Below, in pieces: positions 7,184 through 14,762 of a DNA stretch of 17,572 nucleotides. The DNA comes from Methylopumilus sp036567085 (lineage in GTDB: Bacteria; Pseudomonadota; Gammaproteobacteria; Burkholderiales; Methylophilaceae). Where the stretch lies: the NCBI GenBank assembly GCA_036567085.1, contig DATCVG010000065.1:1-17572 (forward strand), in the 5' to 3' direction. Position 1 is the stretch's first letter; each line of letters starts with the position of its first letter. The notes below the pieces were generated by a model. The model made no database searches. It was not told the DNA's origin and saw only the letters and a list, made by a program, of their open reading frames with translations. The position numbers were made by a program, and so were the translations under genes.

Positions 7184-7197
7184 GGCGATTTTTCGCC
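7184..7197 (+). other. GC-rich hairpin in the pycA leader
   Basis: GGCGA and TCGCC form a 5-bp, mostly G-C stem around a TTTT loop, 8 nt before the pycA Shine-Dalgarno AAGG (7206-7209). No T-run follows, so it is not a terminator. It may stabilise the 5' end or affect ribosome access. Confidence 0.4.
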
Positions 7198-7216
7198 TAA
7201 AACTTAAGGCTTTTCT

Positions 7217-8635
7217 TTGTTCAAAAAAATACTTATAGCAAACCGCGGTGAGATAGCGGTAAGGATTATTCGTGCCTGTTCTGAACTTGGTATTACCTCA
7301 GTAGCCATATACTCAGATGCAGATCGTCATGCACTTCATGTCAAAAAAGCCGACGAATCTTACAATGTTGGAGCAGACCCGCTTGCTGGCTATTTAAATG
7401 CTCACAACATTGTCAATATCGCCGTGACTTCAGGATGTGACGCTATCCATCCAGGCTATGGTTTTTTGTCTGAAAATCCTGAATTAGCTGAGATATGCGC
7501 TAAACGTGATATTAAATTTATTGGTCCTGACGCTGAAATTATTCGTCAAATGGGAGATAAAATTCAAGCCAGAACAGCGATGATTGCGGCCTCTATTCCT
7601 GTGATTCCTGGCAGTGAGGGTAATATTGAGAGTCTTGATGATGCGAAAAAGCTTGCTTCATTTATAGGTTATCCTATTATGCTCAAAGCCACCAATGGGG
7701 GTGGCGGTCGCGGCATTCGACGATGTAACAATGAAAAAGAGCTTACTACCAATTATGACCGTGTCATTTCAGAAGCAACCAAAGCTTTTGGTAAACCTGA
7801 AGTATTTATCGAAAAATGTATCGTAACGCCTAAACATATTGAAGTTCAAATTCTGGCAGACAGTTATGGTAATGTAGTCCATCTGTTTGAGCGTGATTGC
7901 TCCATTCAAAGACGTAATCAAAAACTCATAGAGATAGCCCCCTCACCTCAATTAACGAATGCTCAAAGAAATTATGTAGGTGAGCTTGCTGTGAAAGCAG
8001 CTAAAGCTGTTCATTATGAAAATGCTGGCACAGTTGAATTTCTTCTCGACAATGAAAATAATTTTTATTTTATGGAAATGAATACACGACTTCAGGTTGA
8101 GCATACCATTACTGAATCTATTACGGGTATTGATATCGTTCAGGAACAAATCAGAATTGCTTTTGGACTATCTTTGCAATACAAGCAAGAAGAAATTCAA
8201 TTCAGAGGTTTTGCAATCGAATACAGAATTAACGCAGAAGATCCCAAGTATGACTTTATGCCATCTTTTGGTAAAATTACACGTTATTACGCACCGGGTG
8301 GTCCTGGTGTTCGCATTGATGCATCCATATACACGGGATATGTGATTCCTCCCTATTATGACTCCATGTGTGCAAAGCTAACTGTATGGGCACTCAGTTG
8401 GGAAAATGTTATTCAGCGAGGGAAAAGAGCGCTCAATGATATTGTTGTATTTGGAGTGAAAACAACAATCCCCTACTATTTAGAAATTATGAATAATAAA
8501 GAATTTAAAGAAGCAAATTTTAATACGAGTTTTGTGGATGATCATCCAGAGCTCATAAATTACCAAAGTCAATTTCCACCCGAATTAATGGCTGCAGCGA
8601 TATCAGCAGCTATTGCTGCTCATGAAGGAATATAA
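7217..8635 (+). CDS. pycA: Pyruvate carboxylase subunit A (biotin carboxylase)
   Basis: This 472-aa biotin carboxylase uses ATP and bicarbonate to carboxylate the biotin on its partner subunit. It starts FKKILIANRGEIAVRIIRA. The ATP-grasp domain shows K115, the glycine-rich KATNGGGGRGIRR loop (K157), E199, and catalytic residues E287, N289, R291 and E295 in EMNTRLQVEHTITE. The length (about 25 longer than AccC) and 'TITESITGIDIVQEQIRIA' fit the PycA rather than the acetyl-CoA carboxylase AccC type, and the next gene is a carboxyltransferase with its own biotin domain, not accB. The start is TTG with AAGG 7 nt upstream; an in-frame TAA at 7205-7207 rules out an upstream start. An alternative is the closely related 2-oxoglutarate carboxylase subunit. 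Confidence 0.88.
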   Translation: MFKKILIANRGEIAVRIIRACSELGITSVAIYSDADRHALHVKKADESYNVGADPLAGYLNAHNIVNIAVTSGCDAIHPGYGFLSENPELAEICAKRDIKFIGPDAEIIRQMGDKIQARTAMIAASIPVIPGSEGNIESLDDAKKLASFIGYPIMLKATNGGGGRGIRRCNNEKELTTNYDRVISEATKAFGKPEVFIEKCIVTPKHIEVQILADSYGNVVHLFERDCSIQRRNQKLIEIAPSPQLTNAQRNYVGELAVKAAKAVHYENAGTVEFLLDNENNFYFMEMNTRLQVEHTITESITGIDIVQEQIRIAFGLSLQYKQEEIQFRGFAIEYRINAEDPKYDFMPSFGKITRYYAPGGPGVRIDASIYTGYVIPPYYDSMCAKLTVWALSWENVIQRGKRALNDIVVFGVKTTIPYYLEIMNNKEFKEANFNTSFVDDHPELINYQSQFPPELMAAAISAAIAAHEGI

Positions 8636-8641
8636 GGTGCT

Positions 8642-10483
8642 ATGAAAAAAATACATATCACAGAATTGGTTTTAAGAGATGGGCATCAATGTCAGATTGC
8701 AACAAGACTTCGCACCGAAGATATGCTTCCAATATGCCCTCAGTTAGATGTACTTGGCTTTTGGTCGATCGAAGCATGGGGTGGTGCGACCTTCGATGCT
8801 TGTGTTAGATTTTTAAAAGAAGATCCTTGGGAACGTCTAAAACTTTTAAGAAAGGCGCTGCCAAACTCTCGCTTACAAATGCTTCTACGTGGACAAAATT
8901 TACTAGGATATCGACACTATTCTGATGATGTAGTAGATGCTTTTGTTAAACAATCAGTCAATAATGGTGTGGATGTGTTTAGAATTTTTGATGCCATGAA
9001 TGATGTGAGAAATCTTACAACATCAATTAAATCAGTAAAAAAATATAAAAAACATGCAGAAGGTACATTAAGCTACACCACAAGTCCAGTTCATGATATC
9101 CCTTACTTCGTCAATCTTGCAAAAGAAATGGAAGGTTATGGGTGCGATACGATTGCTATTAAAGATATGGCAGGTCTCTTAACCCCCTCAGCAACAAAAG
9201 ATCTTGTGACATCCTTAAAAAAATCAGTCTCATTGCCGATTCATATTCATTCGCATGCAATGTCAGGACTAGCAAGTATTAACCTTATCACGGCGGTACA
9301 AAATGGTGCGGACATCATTGATACATGTAATTCTAGTTTTGCTGAAGGTGCAAGTCATCCCTCAACAGAATCGATCATTGCTGCCTTAGAGGATTTAGGA
9401 TACCAAACTGATATTGATATTAAAAAAGTTGAAGAAATCAGTGAACAGTTAAAAACTGTCAGGAAGAAATATTGGCAATTTGAATCTGATTACACAGGCG
9501 TCGATACACGTGTTTTAAGTAATCAAGTTCCTGGGGGTATGATTTCTAATCTATCAAATCAATTAAAAGAACAAGGCGCATTAGATCGCATGAATGAGGT
9601 ACTTCTAGAAATTCCAAAGGTTCGAGAAGATTTGGGCTATCCTCCACTTGTTACTCCGACTTCACAAATTGTTGGCACACAAGCAGTCCTGAATGTTTTA
9701 ACAGGAACTCGGTATAAATCCATTACTAATGAAGTAAAAAGTTATTTTTTGGGAGAGTATGGTAAAGCCCCAGGCAAAGTGAACCAAAAAATTCAAGCTA
9801 TGGCTATCGGTGAAAAAAAACCAATGACATGCAGACCAGCTGATCTTTTAGAGGCTGAACTTCCAAAACTAAAAATAGAAGCAGAACGAATTATAAAATC
9901 GGATGAAGATATTTTAACTTACGCCATGTTTCCTGATGTCGCGAAAATTTTTTTACAGGAGAGAAATGCTGGAAGTCTTCAACCCGAACCACTACTTCCA
10001 AAAGATAGCGTTTTTTTATCAGCTGAAAAATATGCCCCAAGTGAGTTTAATGTGACCCTTCATGGTGAAACATTTCATATTAAACTAACAGGTTCTGGCT
10101 ATACAGGAGAATCAAGACGTCCATTTTATGTTTCTGTGGATGGCATTTCTGAAGAAGTTTTAGTGGAAACCTTAAATGAGGTAGAAATACCGCATGGAAA
10201 AAAATCTTCAAAAAAATTAGCTCAAGATAATAACAAGATAGTTAGACCTAGACCCAATCACGAAGGATGCATAACCTCTGCCATGCCAGGTACTATTATT
10301 GACGTGAAGGTTAAAATTGGTGACAGAGTTGAAGCTGGGGATAGCGTTATTGTCATTGAAGCCATGAAAATGGAGAATGAAATTGAGTCTACGACTTCAG
10401 GTATTGTCGTTGCCATTCATGTGACTAAGGGTGAAGCAGTATCTCCTGATGAAACTTTATTAGAAATTCAACCTGAATCATAA
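8642..10483 (+). CDS. pycB: Pyruvate carboxylase subunit B (carboxyltransferase plus biotin carrier)
   Basis: This 613-aa protein takes the carboxyl group from biotin to pyruvate, giving oxaloacetate, an anaplerotic step. The TIM-barrel carboxyltransferase domain (about 1-300) shows the metal site: D13 in VLRDGHQ, K174 in IAIKDMAGLL (the lysine normally carbamylated), and H201 and H203 in PIHIHSHAMSG. A PYC_OADA-like domain follows (about 300-470), then a lysine-rich linker and a biotinyl domain whose acceptor is K576 in EAMKMENEIES. It starts 6 nt after pycA. The architecture is shared with the alpha subunit of sodium-pumping oxaloacetate decarboxylase, but the membrane beta and gamma subunits are absent here and a biotin carboxylase is adjacent, so a two-subunit carboxylase is favoured. 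Confidence 0.88.
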   Translation: MKKIHITELVLRDGHQCQIATRLRTEDMLPICPQLDVLGFWSIEAWGGATFDACVRFLKEDPWERLKLLRKALPNSRLQMLLRGQNLLGYRHYSDDVVDAFVKQSVNNGVDVFRIFDAMNDVRNLTTSIKSVKKYKKHAEGTLSYTTSPVHDIPYFVNLAKEMEGYGCDTIAIKDMAGLLTPSATKDLVTSLKKSVSLPIHIHSHAMSGLASINLITAVQNGADIIDTCNSSFAEGASHPSTESIIAALEDLGYQTDIDIKKVEEISEQLKTVRKKYWQFESDYTGVDTRVLSNQVPGGMISNLSNQLKEQGALDRMNEVLLEIPKVREDLGYPPLVTPTSQIVGTQAVLNVLTGTRYKSITNEVKSYFLGEYGKAPGKVNQKIQAMAIGEKKPMTCRPADLLEAELPKLKIEAERIIKSDEDILTYAMFPDVAKIFLQERNAGSLQPEPLLPKDSVFLSAEKYAPSEFNVTLHGETFHIKLTGSGYTGESRRPFYVSVDGISEEVLVETLNEVEIPHGKKSSKKLAQDNNKIVRPRPNHEGCITSAMPGTIIDVKVKIGDRVEAGDSVIVIEAMKMENEIESTTSGIVVAIHVTKGEAVSPDETLLEIQPES

Positions 10484-10494
10484 AGAAATAATGC

Positions 10495-11073
10495 ATGATA
10501 AAAATTGTATTAGCATCATCTTCCCCCTATCGAAGAGAATTGCTATCACGTTTTAACTTACCTTTTGATGTAGTCAATCCAGATATAGATGAATCGCCTC
10601 AATTAAATGAAACTGCAAAAGAAATTTCACTAAGACTTGCAAAAGAAAAAGCTGCTCATGTGGCACCTCACTATAGCAATTCATTAATTATTGGTTCTGA
10701 TACAACTGCAGAATGTAATGGACAGATAATTGAAAAACCTATCACTCACCCGCAAGCGATTTCTCAACTTAAATTTTTAAGTGGTAACTTGGTTAAATTT
10801 TATACATCACTTTGCGTATTGAATACTGAGACTCAGACATCACATGAATGTGTAGTCGATTTTGAAGTTAAATATAGAGTGTTATCAGAAAAAAAGATTG
10901 AATCATACTTACTCAAGGAACAGCCCTATAACTGTGTTGGAAGCATCAAATCCGAAGGCTTAGGCATTACTTTGCTTGACTTTATTAAAGGTGAAGATCC
11001 TACAGCACTCATTGGCTTACCTCTCATGAAACTCAGTGAAATTCTTCAAAAAGAAGGTGTGACCTTTGAATGA
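10495..11073 (+). CDS. maf: Maf-family nucleotide pyrophosphatase, YceF type
   Basis: This 192-aa protein is a Maf/HAM1-fold house-cleaning pyrophosphatase that hydrolyses modified nucleoside triphosphates; the YceF subgroup prefers 7-methyl-GTP. The start IVLASSSPYRRELLSRF is the Maf signature, PDIDE follows at about 29-33, the catalytic acid is D69 in IIGSDTTAE, and K81 lies in EKPIT. The block CVGSIKSEGLGITL is close to CAGSFKSEGFGITL of E. coli YceF, which is why I place it in that subgroup. It follows pycB by 11 nt and overlaps the next gene by 4 nt (ATGA). In E. coli yceF faces yceD directly; here pycAB lies between them. Confidence 0.9.
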   Translation: MIKIVLASSSPYRRELLSRFNLPFDVVNPDIDESPQLNETAKEISLRLAKEKAAHVAPHYSNSLIIGSDTTAECNGQIIEKPITHPQAISQLKFLSGNLVKFYTSLCVLNTETQTSHECVVDFEVKYRVLSEKKIESYLLKEQPYNCVGSIKSEGLGITLLDFIKGEDPTALIGLPLMKLSEILQKEGVTFE

Positions 11074-11789
11074 TAGAAAAAGTTAAAGGTCAATTGTATC
11101 TCATCCCAGTTCCTATCAATCAAAATGACAAGACATCAATTCTTTTATCAAAAGATAAAAACATTGTTAAACATTTAAATTATTTTGTTGTTGAAAATGA
11201 AAAGACAGCACGTTTTTATTTACGTGCTCTTAATTTAAATCAACCTATTCAGTCATTAGAATTTAAAGTGATCAATGCATCAACATCGAATGAAGATATG
11301 TCAAATTATTTAAACCCAATTCAACAAGGTTTTAATATTGGCTTACTATCAGAATCAGGCTGTCCTGCGATAGCAGACCCTGGAGCAAAATTAGTCGCAT
11401 TAGCACATAAAAAAAATATCAAAGTTATACCAATGATCGGTCCATCATCAATTCTATTGGCCCTTATGGCTTCGGGTCTTAATGGACAGCAATTTAAGTT
11501 TCACGGCTATCTTCCTTCTGAAAAAAGTGAAAGAATAAAAAAAATAACTTTAATTGAAAATGAATCAAAGAAAAATAGCGAAACGCAGATTTTTATTGAA
11601 ACGCCATACAGGAATCAGCACGTTTTTAATGATTTGATAGAAACGCTTAAAGAGCAAACTCAACTTTGTATAGGATTGGATATAACATCGGAAAATGAAT
11701 CTATTCTTACAAAAAATATCAGGGATTGGAAAAAAGAAATTGCAATAGATTTAAAGAATAAGCCTTGCGTATTTCTTTTACAAGGCTAA
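11070..11789 (+). CDS. RsmI-like SAM-dependent methyltransferase (tetrapyrrole methylase fold), target unknown
   Basis: This 239-aa protein resembles the two-lobed RsmI (16S rRNA C1402 ribose methyltransferase) group. Shared blocks are GQLYLIPVPI at the N terminus, the SAM-binding loop LLSESGCPAIADPGAKLV (RsmI: SDAGTP.ISDPG..LV), IGPSSILLALMASGL, FHGYLPSEKSERIK and IETPYRNQHVFNDLI. It is about 40 residues shorter than RsmI, and the usual N-terminal TPIGNL.DIT motif is reduced to PVPINQNDKTS. It is therefore probably a paralogue with a different target rather than RsmI itself. It is translationally coupled to maf by ATGA overlap, and its last 12 nt overlap the convergent rnhB. Lysine- and asparagine-rich composition matches the low-GC genome, so there is no sign of recent transfer. 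Confidence 0.75.
   Translation: MIEKVKGQLYLIPVPINQNDKTSILLSKDKNIVKHLNYFVVENEKTARFYLRALNLNQPIQSLEFKVINASTSNEDMSNYLNPIQQGFNIGLLSESGCPAIADPGAKLVALAHKKNIKVIPMIGPSSILLALMASGLNGQQFKFHGYLPSEKSERIKKITLIENESKKNSETQIFIETPYRNQHVFNDLIETLKEQTQLCIGLDITSENESILTKNIRDWKKEIAIDLKNKPCVFLLQG
11761..11787. terminator. Hairpin at the convergent ends of the methyltransferase and rnhB genes
   Basis: AGCCTTG (11761-11767) and CAAGGCT (11781-11787) form a perfect 7-bp stem with a 13-nt loop, covering both stop codons. It is symmetric, so it could act in both directions, but neither side has a strong T-run. I list it as a possible weak bidirectional terminator; coding constraint or chance is an alternative. Confidence 0.3.
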
Positions 11790-12353
11790 CATTTCCTTGA
11801 TGGGTGAGAAACTTTTTCTGTGATGCTCGCAAAGCCCATGACTTTTAATCATTTCTATATGTAATTTGGTTGGATAGCCTTTATGCTTTTTAAATTGATA
11901 AGCAGGATATGCTTTATCAATCTCAATCATTTTCAAATCACGTTCAGTTTTTGCAATAATTGAAGCTGCAGATATTTCCGCAACTTTATCATCACCCTTA
12001 ACTATAGCCTCACAAGGAAAATCAACTTGAGGGCAAAATAACCCATCTATCATAATTTTAATTGAGGGATATATGTTTAAAGCCATAATGGCTCTTTGCA
12101 TAGCTAAAAGTGTAGCCTGATGAATATTTAATTCGTCTATCTCTTCTGCACTAGAGATGGCAACTTTCCACGCCAAGGCATTTTTCTTTATTTGTTCAGC
12201 TAGAAAGTATCTTTTAGACTCAGATAGCTTTTTAGAATCACGCAAACCTTCAGTATTAAACTGTGGTCCCAATATAACTGCTGCTGCATAAACTGGACCA
12301 GCTAAAGGTCCCCTTCCAGCCTCATCTACTCCACAAATTAGGTTTTTATGCAT
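11778..12353 (-). CDS. rnhB: Ribonuclease HII
   Basis: This 191-aa endonuclease cuts the RNA strand of RNA-DNA hybrids and starts removal of single ribonucleotides misincorporated in DNA. The signature GVDEAGRGPLAGPVYAAAVIL carries D10 and E11; D103 is in MIDGLFCP and D121 in VKGDDKVAEISAASIIAK, completing the four-acid metal site. The C terminus keeps the H-Y/H-KGYPT and HR.SF segments seen in bacterial RNase HII. Length is typical (about 190-200). Its ATG abuts the lpxB stop with no spacer (TAAATG), so it is probably translated by re-initiation. The rnhB-after-lpxB order is common in proteobacteria. Confidence 0.96.
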   Translation of the reverse strand: MHKNLICGVDEAGRGPLAGPVYAAAVILGPQFNTEGLRDSKKLSESKRYFLAEQIKKNALAWKVAISSAEEIDELNIHQATLLAMQRAIMALNIYPSIKIMIDGLFCPQVDFPCEAIVKGDDKVAEISAASIIAKTERDLKMIEIDKAYPAYQFKKHKGYPTKLHIEMIKSHGLCEHHRKSFSPIKEMLAL

Positions 12354-13490
12354 TTACTTTATGAATTTTAAAATAACTTTATTTAGGCGATCAGATGTAT
12401 TTTGTTTTAGTTGATGATGTATTTTTGTAAATTGAATTAATAAATTTTTTCTGTACGCTACATCTTTTAAAATCTCAATAGTTTTATCAGTTATATTTCC
12501 TGGTGTGGCGTCATCCTGCAAAAGTTCTGGCACAAGAAACTTATTCAAAAGAATATTTGGAAGACTTATATAAGGTAGGTATCGCATACGTTTTAGAATT
12601 TGCCAGCTAATTGAAGACATTTTATAAATCACTATCATAGGTTTTTTATAAAGCGCTGATTCAAGGGTTGCTGTACCTGATGCTACAATAACTAGATCAG
12701 CTGCATTAATTGCATCTGATGCATGACCAATAAGAAGCTGAATGTCTAATTCTGCATGTGTATTTTTAAATAAAGTTCTTGAGAAAATTTCATATGTTTC
12801 TCTTGTTGGTAAGGGTACTAAAAATTTAACATCACGCACTCTTTTTGATATTTCAATAGCTGAATCGATAAGGAGTTGCGCATGCCACTTCACTTCCCCT
12901 TGCCTACTCCCAGGGAGAAGAGCAATGACTTTAGTCGCCTTAATAATTTTTAGTTTATCTTGAGCCTTTTTTTTGCTGGGATGCAGTGGAATCATCTCAG
13001 CAAGAGGGTGACCTACATAAGTGGCTTGAATATTTGCTTTTAAATAAATATTTTTTTCAAATGGAAATATAGTGAGCATATGATCTACAGATTTTTTAAT
13101 TTTTCTAAGTCTATTTTTCCTCCATGCCCAAATTGATGGACTCACATAATGAATTACAGGTATACCTTTTTTCTTTAACTGTCTTTCAATCCAAAAATTA
13201 AAATCAGGTGCGTCAATACCAATGAATAAATCAGGTTTTGTATCTAGAATTTGATTTAGAAGATTCTTTCTTAACATTAAAAGGAAAAATAATTTCCTAA
13301 GAGCCTCAAAATAACCTCTTACAGAAAGCTCTTCTATTGAAAAAAATGAAACTGCTCCTTCTTTTATCATTTTTGGTCCTGCTATACCAATGAATGTAAG
13401 ATCAGAACGAGTTGATTTTAAAGATTTGATTAAGTGACTTCCTAATAAGTCTCCGGAGGATTCTCCGGCAACTATAGCAACCGTTTTCAT
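12354..13490 (-). CDS. lpxB: Lipid-A-disaccharide synthase (LpxB)
   Basis: This 378-aa GT19 glycosyltransferase joins 2,3-diacylglucosamine-1-phosphate (lipid X) with UDP-2,3-diacylglucosamine to make the lipid A disaccharide at the inner membrane. Family blocks are VAIVAGESSGDLLGSHL at the start, the GIAGPKM motif, PDLFIGIDAPDFN, IHYVSPSIWAWRK, LTIFPFEK, YVGHPLAE and LLPGSRQGEVKWH, and the C-terminal SGTATLESALYKKPMIVIYKM. Length is typical. It starts with ATG 2 nt after the lpxA stop, so it is coupled to lpxA. Confidence 0.96.
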   Translation of the reverse strand: MKTVAIVAGESSGDLLGSHLIKSLKSTRSDLTFIGIAGPKMIKEGAVSFFSIEELSVRGYFEALRKLFFLLMLRKNLLNQILDTKPDLFIGIDAPDFNFWIERQLKKKGIPVIHYVSPSIWAWRKNRLRKIKKSVDHMLTIFPFEKNIYLKANIQATYVGHPLAEMIPLHPSKKKAQDKLKIIKATKVIALLPGSRQGEVKWHAQLLIDSAIEISKRVRDVKFLVPLPTRETYEIFSRTLFKNTHAELDIQLLIGHASDAINAADLVIVASGTATLESALYKKPMIVIYKMSSISWQILKRMRYLPYISLPNILLNKFLVPELLQDDATPGNITDKTIEILKDVAYRKNLLIQFTKIHHQLKQNTSDRLNKVILKFIK

Positions 13491-13492
13491 TA

Positions 13493-14263
13493 TTAACGAA
13501 TAATACCGCGAGTAGATTTTGCAAAAAAATCTATATAAAGATTAAGTTCTTTAGTATCTTTGCTTAAATTTTTAATTTTTTCTTCAGCTTCAATTAGAGA
13601 AAAGCCTTGTCTATATAAAATTTTGTATGCCTCTTTAATCTTGGCGATGATTTTTGGGTCAAATCCCCTTCTTTTCAAACCTTCTACATTAATACCATTT
13701 GGCTTTGCATCATAACCTGCAGCTATAACATAAGGAGGAATATCTTTAAAAACCACAGTATTTACTGCAGTAATAATATGGCTGCCAATCTTACAAAATT
13801 GATGAACAAGCGTAAAGCCACCTAATATAGCAAAGTCATCGATTGATACGTGACCTGCAAGAGATGTGTTGTTTGCGAGAATGGTGTGATTTTTAATTTC
13901 GCAATCATGGGCAATATGAACATAAGCCATAATCCAATTATCATTACCTATTTTTGTGAGACTTTGATCTTGAGCAGTGCCTCGATTAAAAGTGCAGAAT
14001 TCTCTAATTGTATTATTGTCACCAATCTCTAAAAATGTTTTTTCTTGATTATATTTTTTATCTTGAGGCGATTCACCAATTGAACTGTTGTGATATATAT
14101 GATTATTTTTACCAATAATCGTATTTCCAGTAATTGTCACATGATTGCCAATAACAGATCCCGCCCCAATGCTTACATCACCGTCAATGATAGAGTAAGG
14201 ACCAACTTTTACGCTGGAATCCAAATTAGCTTTGGAATTAATAATTGCGGTAGGATGAATCAA
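13493..14263 (-). CDS. lpxA: UDP-N-acetylglucosamine O-acyltransferase (LpxA)
   Basis: This 256-aa left-handed beta-helix enzyme transfers (R)-3-hydroxyacyl from ACP to UDP-GlcNAc, the first step of lipid A synthesis. Hexapeptide repeats run from about residue 1 to 185. The catalytic base is H119 in YVHIAHDCEI (E. coli H125), with H138 and H154 also conserved, followed by INVEGLKRRGF and the C-terminal helices ending FFAKSTRGIIR. At the hydrocarbon-ruler position (E. coli G173) this protein has V167, which suggests an acyl chain shorter than C14. The start is TTG; an in-frame TAA lies six codons upstream with no ATG or GTG between, and the family begins at this point (MIHPTAII). Confidence 0.95.
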   Translation of the reverse strand: MIHPTAIINSKANLDSSVKVGPYSIIDGDVSIGAGSVIGNHVTITGNTIIGKNNHIYHNSSIGESPQDKKYNQEKTFLEIGDNNTIREFCTFNRGTAQDQSLTKIGNDNWIMAYVHIAHDCEIKNHTILANNTSLAGHVSIDDFAILGGFTLVHQFCKIGSHIITAVNTVVFKDIPPYVIAAGYDAKPNGINVEGLKRRGFDPKIIAKIKEAYKILYRQGFSLIEAEEKIKNLSKDTKELNLYIDFFAKSTRGIIR

Positions 14264-14286
14264 AATAATATTACAACTTTATAAGT

Positions 14287-14748
14287 TTATTTTTTTTCTA
14301 TAGGCTTTAAAATGCACATCATACTTGCTTCAGCAACAACTTCATCATTAACTTTAGCAACAGCAATATATTTCCATATACCTTTTAGAATGCGATCAAT
14401 TTTTACATGAATAATTAGTTGATCGCCTGGAGAAACTGGTTTTTTAAAACGTGCATTATCTATACCAGCAAAATAATATACCGAATCGTCTGATGGTTTT
14501 GTATCCATTGTTTTAAAAGACAAAATAGCTGCAGCTTGGGCCATGGCCTCTACAATTAGAACACCTGGCATTACAGGATAATAAGGGAAATGTCCTGGAA
14601 AAAAAGGCTCATTAATTGAAACATTCTTGATGGCAAAAATTTCCTTCCCAAGCTCCATTGAAATAATCCTATCAATAAGTACAAAAGGATATCTATGGGG
14701 TAAGTGATTTAAAATTTCATGTATATCCATTGCGCTATTTTCAGCCAT
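14287..14748 (-). CDS. fabZ: 3-hydroxyacyl-ACP dehydratase (FabZ)
   Basis: This hot-dog-fold enzyme dehydrates 3-hydroxyacyl-ACP to trans-2-enoyl-ACP for fatty-acid elongation. It shows IHEILNHLPHRYPFVLIDR, the catalytic histidine in PFFPGHFP (H53) and glutamate in GVLIVEAMAQAAAIL (E67). Three starts are possible: ATG at 14757, 14748 and 14730. An AGGA ribosome-binding site touches the first ATG but is spaced 9 nt from the second, so I chose 14748 (153 aa); the 14757 start would add three residues. It lies between lpxD and lpxA, the standard place. FabZ and LpxA/LpxD compete for 3-hydroxyacyl-ACP, so this co-operon links membrane and lipid A synthesis. Confidence 0.95.
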   Translation of the reverse strand: MAENSAMDIHEILNHLPHRYPFVLIDRIISMELGKEIFAIKNVSINEPFFPGHFPYYPVMPGVLIVEAMAQAAAILSFKTMDTKPSDDSVYYFAGIDNARFKKPVSPGDQLIIHVKIDRILKGIWKYIAVAKVNDEVVAEASMMCILKPIEKK

Positions 14749-14762
14749 CTTTGCCATTCCTA

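Noticed and set aside
7184..7197. Intrinsic terminator before pycA
   Set aside because: The T-run is in the loop and not after the stem, and the hairpin sits between promoter and gene.
7217..8635. Acetyl-CoA carboxylase subunit AccC
   Set aside because: The protein is longer than AccC, lacks an accB neighbour, and is followed 6 nt later by a carboxyltransferase carrying its own biotin domain.
8642..10483. Alpha subunit of a sodium-pumping oxaloacetate decarboxylase
   Set aside because: No membrane beta or gamma subunit genes are adjacent, whereas a biotin carboxylase is; the carboxylase direction fits better.
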